This document shows, one piece after another, positions 58,151-64,000 of a DNA stretch of 64,000 bases. Positions within the stretch are counted from its first letter, which is position 1; every line of letters begins with the position of its first letter. The stretch comes from Treponema sp. (GTDB lineage: Bacteria; Spirochaetota; Spirochaetia; Treponematales; Treponemataceae): positions 1 to 64,000 of the forward strand of contig JAFYWB010000036.1 of assembly GCA_017549025.1 (NCBI GenBank). Direction: 5' to 3'. Below the pieces are notes generated by a model. That model saw nothing but the letters and a program-made list of their open reading frames with translations, was not told the origin of the DNA and did not search any database. The translations under genes and the position numbers were made by a program.

Positions 58151-60307
58151 ATGGTAACGGAATCATCACTATTTTTTAATCGAGAGCTTTCTTGGATTGA
58201 ATTCAACAATCGAGTTTTATACGAGGCCTGTCGTCAAGACATTCCTCTCATGGAACGATTGAAATTCTTGGCTATTGTATCCTCCAACTTTGATGAATTC
58301 TTTATGGTGCGAGTGGCTGGACTTAAACGGCAAATGCGTCATAATCCTGAACAGAGAGATTTAGCAGGACTTACTCCAAAGGAGCAGCTAGAAAAAATCG
58401 CCACACGTGCCCATCAAGTAGTAAGTCTGCAATATAAAACCTTGATGGAACAGGTGTTGCCTCAGCTAGCAGAAAAGGGCATTCAATATGTGCCTGCAAA
58501 AAATTATACCCCTAGCCAGCAAGCCTTTACCAAAACAAAATTTATTCAGGAGATTTTTCCCCTGCTCACCCCCATCCGTACCGATGGGCCATGCTTTCCT
58601 CATGTATCGAATTTAATGCTTCACGGAGCCTTTGCCCTAGAGCATATTTCCAAGAACGAAGGAAAGAAAAATCCCCTAGCACCCACCACAGAAGCTACTC
58701 CTGTGGCACTGGTGCAAATTCCAGCCAGCATTCCACGGATTGTAGCCCTGCCTTCCGAGGACGGAGATAAGATTGTTCTGCAGTTCACTCTGCTGGATGA
58801 CATTATCTATGAATATGCCACCTTCCTGTTTCCCGGCTACAAGGTTACGGAAGGAATGCTGTTTAAAGTGACTCGTGATGCAGATTTTGCGGTGGACGAG
58901 GATGAATCCATCGATTTGTCTGAGGCCATGGAAGCTGTTTTGGAAAAGCGAAAATCTTCACTACCAGTACGACTGCTGTGTACCAGAACTACCAGTTATT
59001 TGAAGAATTTTCTCCAGAAAAAACTGGAGCTTCAGGAGCAGGATGTGTACATGGTGGAAGGCCCTATTGATCCTTCTACCTTGCTGACTTTAACAGACTG
59101 GCCTCAGGCAATTCCCCTTTCCTATGAAAAATGGGAGCATTTTTATCCTGCACAGCTGGAAAAAGGCCAGCCCTTGTGGAATACCTTAAAGCAACGAGAT
59201 GTGCTGCTTCATGTTCCCTTTGAATCCTACGACCCAGTTGTTTCCTTTTTGAATGATGCAGCTGATGATCCCAATACCTTGGCCATTAAAATGACCCTCT
59301 ACAGAACCAGCGGTAATTCTCCCATTATTCGAGCATTGGAGCGGGCCGCAAAAAAAGGAAAGCACGTTACCGTATTCGTGGAGTTGAAAGCCCGCTTTGA
59401 TGAACGGCAAAATCTTTCTTGGGCAAACCAGCTGGAAAAAGCTGGTGTTATCGTGGTGCAGGGCATCGTTCATCTGAAGGTACACGGAAAGCTTTTGCTG
59501 GTGGTTCGGAAAGAAGAAACGGGACTGCGCCGTTATGTTCACTTGGCTACCGGAAACTATAACGACAAAACTGCCAAGCTTTACGTGGACATGAGCCTGT
59601 TTACCACTAACCAAGAAATTGCTAACGATGCCACACTGTTCTTTAACATGGTTTCCGGTTACTCCATGATTTTGCCCATGGAACGAATGCTCATGGCACC
59701 AATCACTTTAAAAGACCGACTGCTAGAGCTGATTGAGCGGGAAATCCAACTTTCCACAGAAAGCGTTCCTGGACTGATTATAGCCAAAATGAACAGCTTG
59801 GGAGACGAGCAGATTATCCAAAAGCTGTATGAGGCAAGCCGAAAGGGTGTGCGGATATTGCTGAATGTACGAGGAATCTGTATGCTGGTGCCTAGTGTGC
59901 CGGGACAAAGTGAAAACATTCAGGTAGTAAGCATTATTGACCGCTACCTGGAGCATACGAGAATTTTCTTTTTCCAGAACGGCGGCGACCAAGAGCTGTA
60001 TCTTTCTAGTGCAGACTGGATGCCCCGAAATATGGAGCGGCGGGTGGAGCTAATGTTCCCCGTGCTACAGGAAGATATTTTTAAGGATGTAAAGCAGATT
60101 CTCAACATGTATTTTGAGGATACAAGCCATGCTCACCAGCTCCAAAGAGATGGAAGCTGGCTTCCAGCTACCCCCAGAGCTGGCCAGCAGCCAGTGCGGG
60201 TACAAGAAAAATTACATTTAATGTATAAACAGCGGGGAGAAACCTGCAATACCGCCGTTCCCATTGAATTTGTTGTGCGGCGGAGAAAGGACAAGGAGAA
60301 ACAATGA
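58151..60307 (+). CDS. ppk1: Polyphosphate kinase 1
   Basis: A 718-residue enzyme that polymerises the terminal phosphate of ATP into polyphosphate. It opens with the signature FFNRELSWIEFNNRVLYEA. The autophosphorylated His lies in the segment GIVHLKVHGKLLLVVR, and the second conserved His region and RNMERRVELMFPV follow. Length is standard for PPK1. Its last bases overlap the next start (ATGA). A charged insertion of about 20 residues (KNEGKKNPLAP region) near residue 165 is lineage-specific. Confidence 0.96.
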   Translation: MVTESSLFFNRELSWIEFNNRVLYEACRQDIPLMERLKFLAIVSSNFDEFFMVRVAGLKRQMRHNPEQRDLAGLTPKEQLEKIATRAHQVVSLQYKTLMEQVLPQLAEKGIQYVPAKNYTPSQQAFTKTKFIQEIFPLLTPIRTDGPCFPHVSNLMLHGAFALEHISKNEGKKNPLAPTTEATPVALVQIPASIPRIVALPSEDGDKIVLQFTLLDDIIYEYATFLFPGYKVTEGMLFKVTRDADFAVDEDESIDLSEAMEAVLEKRKSSLPVRLLCTRTTSYLKNFLQKKLELQEQDVYMVEGPIDPSTLLTLTDWPQAIPLSYEKWEHFYPAQLEKGQPLWNTLKQRDVLLHVPFESYDPVVSFLNDAADDPNTLAIKMTLYRTSGNSPIIRALERAAKKGKHVTVFVELKARFDERQNLSWANQLEKAGVIVVQGIVHLKVHGKLLLVVRKEETGLRRYVHLATGNYNDKTAKLYVDMSLFTTNQEIANDATLFFNMVSGYSMILPMERMLMAPITLKDRLLELIEREIQLSTESVPGLIIAKMNSLGDEQIIQKLYEASRKGVRILLNVRGICMLVPSVPGQSENIQVVSIIDRYLEHTRIFFFQNGGDQELYLSSADWMPRNMERRVELMFPVLQEDIFKDVKQILNMYFEDTSHAHQLQRDGSWLPATPRAGQQPVRVQEKLHLMYKQRGETCNTAVPIEFVVRRRKDKEKQ

Positions 60308-60837
60308 TTTTAGGAATGACGGTGATGGAGTTTATTGGCCAGATTTTTGGGCTGATTGCAGTGGCAATTTCCTTTGTGGCCTACCAAATGCCCACCCAGA
60401 GAAAGATTCTATTTATGAATCTATTGGTAACAGTGGCTATCCTCTTAAACTATGCCTTTATTGGAGCCACCACTGGTATGATTTTAAACGTGGTGTGCGT
60501 TATCAGAAACCTGATTTTTATGAATCGGGACAAAAAGATTTTTTCCTACAAATTTTATCCCTATCTCTTGATGGTGATTATTGGAGGATTGAGTCTGTTT
60601 ACCAGCGAGGGAACCTACTCAATCCTCATTACCATTGGATTGATCATCAATACCTTTGCACTGTCCTTGACTAATCCCCAAGCCACCCGCTACTGCATGG
60701 CAATTTCATGCAGCTTTATCCTTGCCTACAACGTTTTTGTATTTTCCATTGGTGGCATGATAAACGAAGCGGTGGCCATTACCTCATCGGTGCTAGGAAT
60801 AATCCGACACAGAAAGGCTAATCCGCCTTCAGTTTAA
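60304..60837 (+). CDS. YgjV-like inner membrane protein
   Basis: A 177-residue protein of the YgjV (Imp-YgjV) family with about five TM helices: FGLIAVAISFVAYQMPTQRKIL is the family's characteristic first segment, followed by NYAFIGATTGMILNVVCVIRNLIF (read in parts). Function is unknown. It starts inside the ppk stop and its final 20 bp overlap the end of the convergent fucosidase gene. Confidence 0.85.
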   Translation: MILGMTVMEFIGQIFGLIAVAISFVAYQMPTQRKILFMNLLVTVAILLNYAFIGATTGMILNVVCVIRNLIFMNRDKKIFSYKFYPYLLMVIIGGLSLFTSEGTYSILITIGLIINTFALSLTNPQATRYCMAISCSFILAYNVFVFSIGGMINEAVAITSSVLGIIRHRKANPPSV

Positions 60838-62128
60838 TCTTTAAAACTGTATCTATAGGGTCTGGCAAGGGATAGGTGAATACAGGGTCTTGGCCAAAGG
60901 ATACAAAGCTTACATCCTTGTACAAGGCGGTATTCCAGCCATAGCCAGGCCGTACTTGGCTTCCGTTGGCAAGATAATGCACAGACTCTAGCTTTTCAGG
61001 AGGAATGCCAGTAAGAGGCAGAGCTCCCAGAGGTGTTTCCTGAACGTGGGCATAGATGGTGTCGTCCTTTTGAGTGTAGCGTCCCCATTCAGGCTTTGGC
61101 AGGGAACAGATACCACAACCGTACACACTTTCGCTGTTTAAATCCATCCAGCGACCAATTTCCTTGAGAATAGCCACACTTTGGGGCGGAATGTTTCCTC
61201 TTGCGTCAGGGCCAACATTCATCATCATGTTGCCGCCCTTGCTCACACATTCCACCAGCTTACGAATAATCATGGAAGCAGGCTTGTAGTCGTAGTCAAA
61301 GTTGCAATAGCCCCAGTGATTGTTCATAGTAGCACAGAGCTCCCAAGGAACCTGATTTCCAGCATCATCAAGAACACCAGTAGGGGGCAACAGCTGCTCT
61401 GGGCTTACAAAATCTCCGCTAAAAATAGAAGGCTCTGCAGAGAGAATACTTCCGTGCTTGTCACCATTCCCCTCCAGTCGGTTGTCAATAATCACGTTAG
61501 GCTGATACTGACGAACCATCTTAATAAGCTCTGTAGCCCGCCATTTTTCTCCAGACATATCACCATAGGCAAAGTCAAACCAGAGAATGTCTAATTGGCC
61601 ATAGTTTGTAACCAATTCCCGAACCTGATTGTGCATAAAATCCAAGTAGCGGTCAAAGTCAATTTTTTCGTCCTTGAAGGCTTCGTTATTCCGCATAGGA
61701 TGATACAAGTCGCCGTATTTGGGATAGTCGGGATGATGCCAGTCGATGATAGAAAAATACAAGCCAGCCTTAATGCCTTCTGCACGACAAGCTTCTACGA
61801 ATTCCCGCACTAAATCTCTGCCAGCCTTTGTGTTGGTACATTTGTAGTCGGTGTAGGCTGAATCAAAAAGACAGAATCCGTCGTGGTGCTTTGCGGTAAG
61901 CACGGCATATTTCATACCAGCTGCCTTTGCCAAACGCACCCATTCCCGTGGATTGTAGTCTACAGGGTTAAAGTCACGGAAATACGGTTCATAGTCCTGA
62001 ATGGAAAGCTCCTCGTGAGATCGCACCCATTCACCACGGGCAGGAATAGCGTAAAGCCCCCAGTGAATAAACATACCAAAACGAGCTTCTCTAAACCATT
62101 GGGTTCGATGCCAAATCTCTTGATTCAT
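60818..62128 (-). CDS. Alpha-L-fucosidase (GH29)
   Basis: A 436-residue glycoside hydrolase that releases L-fucose from glycans. The N-terminus WFREARFGMFIHWGLYA is the GH29 signature; other markers are LTAKHHDGFCLFDS and the nucleophile Asp in DILWFDFAYGD. No signal peptide, so it acts on imported oligosaccharides. It follows the oxidoreductase gene by 1 nt and shares an operon with an ABC sugar permease, consistent with use of host or plant fucosylated sugars. Confidence 0.95.
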   Translation of the reverse strand: MNQEIWHRTQWFREARFGMFIHWGLYAIPARGEWVRSHEELSIQDYEPYFRDFNPVDYNPREWVRLAKAAGMKYAVLTAKHHDGFCLFDSAYTDYKCTNTKAGRDLVREFVEACRAEGIKAGLYFSIIDWHHPDYPKYGDLYHPMRNNEAFKDEKIDFDRYLDFMHNQVRELVTNYGQLDILWFDFAYGDMSGEKWRATELIKMVRQYQPNVIIDNRLEGNGDKHGSILSAEPSIFSGDFVSPEQLLPPTGVLDDAGNQVPWELCATMNNHWGYCNFDYDYKPASMIIRKLVECVSKGGNMMMNVGPDARGNIPPQSVAILKEIGRWMDLNSESVYGCGICSLPKPEWGRYTQKDDTIYAHVQETPLGALPLTGIPPEKLESVHYLANGSQVRPGYGWNTALYKDVSFVSFGQDPVFTYPLPDPIDTVLKIKLKAD

Positions 62129-62129
62129 A

Positions 62130-63407
62130 CTATCTCCTTAGGAATTCATCCATGGTTACAAGTTTTCCACCAGCAAGACGGCTTTCTTCTGCGGCCAAGG
62201 CTACAAGATGACTTTCTACCGCCTGAATGGCGTTGCTACAATTCTTTCCAGTACCACCAGCTCCTCCAAGCTTTTCTGTTACCGCTTCCACAAAGGTTCT
62301 CATCATTAGGGTGTCGCTGCCGCTGTGTCCGGTAGGTGGTACCCGAAGATTAAATTCGGTACTATTGCCGGAAGTAAAGTCTGTCAATACCACCTTGTTT
62401 TCTTCCATGCAGCCAGTAATTTGACCACGACTTCCTTGCAGGGTGATGTTTCGTTGACAATGCTCAGTGAAGGCACTCATGGTGAGACTTACGGTAATAT
62501 CATCCTCAAAGAACATGTTTACAATCTGGTGGTCCACTACGTTGTTGTCGCAGCGGTAGACACAGCGTCCGTAGGGCCCCTTAGCAAGCGCCTTGAGAAT
62601 GGCTTCATCGGTATCTTCAATAGCCACTACTCGACGCAGGTTTCCAGAAGGAGCTTGGGGATTTTCCAGATAAAAGCGAGGAGCATAGAATGGACAGGTA
62701 TCTCGGTGAGCACAGCCGTCAAGACAGTGACTAGGGCTGTTGGCAGGAGCATTTTCTTCCTTAAATATCTTCAAGCTACCAAAGCTAGAAACAGCCTTAC
62801 AGGATTTTCCTACCAGCCACATCAGAATATCAAAGTCGTGACAGCATTTTGCAAGAATCATGGGGCAAGATTCCTCGGTGTTACGCCAGTTGCCCCGCAC
62901 AAAGCTATGAGCAGCATGCCACCAACCCACACTTTCCATGTGCTGAATATTCACCAGCTCTCCGATTGCACCACTCTCCACCAGCTCCTTGATTTTAGAA
63001 AAGAAGGCAGAATACCGCAGCACGTGGGCTACGCTGATAACACCGTTATAGTTTTTTGCCAAATCACGAATTGCTAAAAGCTCCTGCTTGTCTGGAGTAA
63101 TGGGTTTTTCGATAAGAATCTCGTAGCCCAATTCCACCGCCTTCAGCAAAGGCTCGTAGTGCATTCGATCTTGAGTACAGATAAAGATACAATCTGCCAG
63201 CTTGGGCAAAGCCAACAGCTTTTCCCAGTGATCAAAGCTTCTTTCAGCAGGGATATTGTGGAGACGGCAGAATTCCTCTCGTCTATCTGCACGAGGCTCT
63301 GCCACTGCCACAAACTGTAGTTCATTGGGAAAGGATCGAGCATACTCTGCATAGGCATCGGTGCCTCTGTGACCAGCTCCAAGTAAAATTGCTGTTAGCT
63401 TTTTCAT
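62130..63407 (-). CDS. Gfo/Idh/MocA family sugar oxidoreductase
   Basis: A 425-residue NAD(P)-dependent oxidoreductase. The cofactor motif AILLGAGHRGTDAYAEYA is at the N-terminus and the family's EKPIT (catalytic Lys in ILIEKPITPDKQ) follows at about residue 96. A Cys cluster (CAHRDTCPF) lies near residue 245, unusual but seen in some members. The frame is open to 63473; the ATG at 63407 has AGGAGGAAGG directly upstream. It probably acts on the sugar released by the fucosidase or imported by the ABC transporter. Confidence 0.92.
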   Translation of the reverse strand: MKKLTAILLGAGHRGTDAYAEYARSFPNELQFVAVAEPRADRREEFCRLHNIPAERSFDHWEKLLALPKLADCIFICTQDRMHYEPLLKAVELGYEILIEKPITPDKQELLAIRDLAKNYNGVISVAHVLRYSAFFSKIKELVESGAIGELVNIQHMESVGWWHAAHSFVRGNWRNTEESCPMILAKCCHDFDILMWLVGKSCKAVSSFGSLKIFKEENAPANSPSHCLDGCAHRDTCPFYAPRFYLENPQAPSGNLRRVVAIEDTDEAILKALAKGPYGRCVYRCDNNVVDHQIVNMFFEDDITVSLTMSAFTEHCQRNITLQGSRGQITGCMEENKVVLTDFTSGNSTEFNLRVPPTGHSGSDTLMMRTFVEAVTEKLGGAGGTGKNCSNAIQAVESHLVALAAEESRLAGGKLVTMDEFLRR

Positions 63408-63415
63408 CCTTCCTC

Positions 63416-64000
63416 CTAGCCCTTTACCGCACCACCAGACAAGGCTTCTATAAAGAACTTGCTGAAAATACAATAGAGAATAATTGGTGGCAAAATGATT
63501 ACCACGATAGCAGAAAACAAGCCGTTATAATTTGTTCGGAAGGAGTTAGTAAAGGTAGAAAGCAAGGCTGGTACTGGCAATTTTTCTCTGGTAACAATAA
63601 CCAAGGATGCCCAGTAGAACTCATTCCAGTTGTTAAAGAAAGCCAAAATTGCTGCAGTCATAATTCCAGGACGAGCCATAGGGAAGATAATCTTGGCCCA
63701 GGTTTGTGCATAACCACAACCGTCAATACGAGCAGCATCTTCCATGTCACGAGGTACGTTGCCGTAGTAGTTTTTGATAATAAAAAAGCTAGTGGCAACA
63801 CCGCTACAGGCATAAATCAAAATCAAGGCAGCTCGTGTGTCGTGAAGTCCCAAACGATTAATTAGATTGTATACGGGATAGGTCAATGCAGTAGCAGGAA
63901 TAAACATGGTGCTGTACAGCATAATGCTTACCAAGGATTTTCCCGGAAACTCCATGCGAGCCACCACGTAAGCAGACATAGAAATCATTAGAATGCTCAG
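63416..64000 (-). CDS. Carbohydrate ABC transporter permease (MalG-like), 5' end outside the window
   Basis: The visible C-terminal part of an inner-membrane permease of the MalFG class. TM helices include SIMLYSTMFIPATALTYPVY and LSTFTNS...IVVIILPPII. The EAA loop that contacts the ATPase reads DAARIDGCGYAQTWAKIIFPMARP (shown in two parts: DAARIDG and PMARP). The frame is still open at base 64000, and the family has roughly 80 more N-terminal residues, so the start lies to the right. Ends 8 nt before the oxidoreductase gene. Confidence 0.92.
   Translation of the reverse strand: MSILMISMSAYVVARMEFPGKSLVSIMLYSTMFIPATALTYPVYNLINRLGLHDTRAALILIYACSGVATSFFIIKNYYGNVPRDMEDAARIDGCGYAQTWAKIIFPMARPGIMTAAILAFFNNWNEFYWASLVIVTREKLPVPALLSTFTNSFRTNYNGLFSAIVVIILPPIILYCIFSKFFIEALSGGAVKG

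Noticed and set aside
1-64000. CRISPR arrays and large transposons
   Set aside because: No regularly spaced direct repeats of 25-40 bp and no DDE or RuvC transposase with terminal repeats were seen. The Rpn-family gene at 320-1126 lacks IS-type ends.

Overview
The window looks like chromosome from a host-associated spirochaete of the Treponema group. This is inferred from gene content and gene details: a MurA with Asp in place of the catalytic Cys, type I dihydroorotase with a class-B-like PyrB/PyrI pair, tRNAs with no encoded CCA, strong AGGAG ribosome-binding sites inside operons, very little leader in front of many first genes, and several large membrane or periplasmic proteins that I cannot assign. 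No marker gene such as 16S rRNA is present, so the genus stays an inference.

Layout. 0.3-6.4 kb: an Rpn-type nuclease, a NusG-II-domain protein, radA, and a pyrimidine operon pyrB-pyrI-[Phd/RelE toxin-antitoxin]-pyrC. 6.5-8.0 kb: a small accessory cluster (XRE regulator, unknown protein, YkvA-like protein, Cys-rich mini-protein) with divergent promoters. 8.0-10.0 kb: a flavoprotein, then a stable-RNA operon with all four serine tRNAs, one Arg(GCG) tRNA and the 4.5S SRP RNA. 10.1-22.1 kb: housekeeping genes (S41 protease, rsmE, WecG/TagA-type glycosyltransferase, sigma-54 activator without a DNA-binding domain, TrmJ-like methylase, short-chain dehydrogenase, STAS protein, two large 3+3-TM membrane proteins, murA, pepT).

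22.2-29.2 kb: a six-gene, translationally coupled operon of mostly unrecognised proteins led by a zinc-ribbon SPFH protein. It also encodes two membrane coiled-coil proteins, two paralogous soluble coiled-coil proteins and a bactofilin-like beta-helix protein. This is my best candidate for an undescribed system. It diverges from a 994-residue sensor diguanylate cyclase whose start codon is preceded by a G12 tract, a likely phase-variable switch.

32.5-48.9 kb: an accessory region that abuts the 3' end of the initiator tRNA gene. It holds a type I restriction-modification system (HsdS fused to a YgjP-like metallopeptidase, a DUF1016 nuclease, HsdM, HsdR), a hairpin-packed GC-richer non-coding stretch, a MobV-type relaxase, two ParB-like proteins, small HTH proteins, an AlbA_2/HTH regulator with a doubled palindromic operator, an unknown AT-rich gene and a tyrosine integrase next to tRNA-fMet. 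I could not find the distal attachment site.

49.0-64.0 kb: chromosomal genes again: MgtC-like protein, TraB/PrgY-like protein, TPR lipoprotein, a large periplasmic protein, a glycosidase-like gene joined to ppx and ppk (polyphosphate metabolism), a YgjV-like membrane protein, and a minus-strand sugar-use operon (ABC permease, Gfo/Idh/MocA oxidoreductase, alpha-L-fucosidase) running off the right edge.

A theme across the window is promoters whose -10 box sits only 6-9 nt before the start codon with no Shine-Dalgarno sequence (S41 protease, pepT, hsdR, the 16.6 kb and 53.2 kb membrane proteins, the XRE regulator), which suggests frequent leaderless transcripts.
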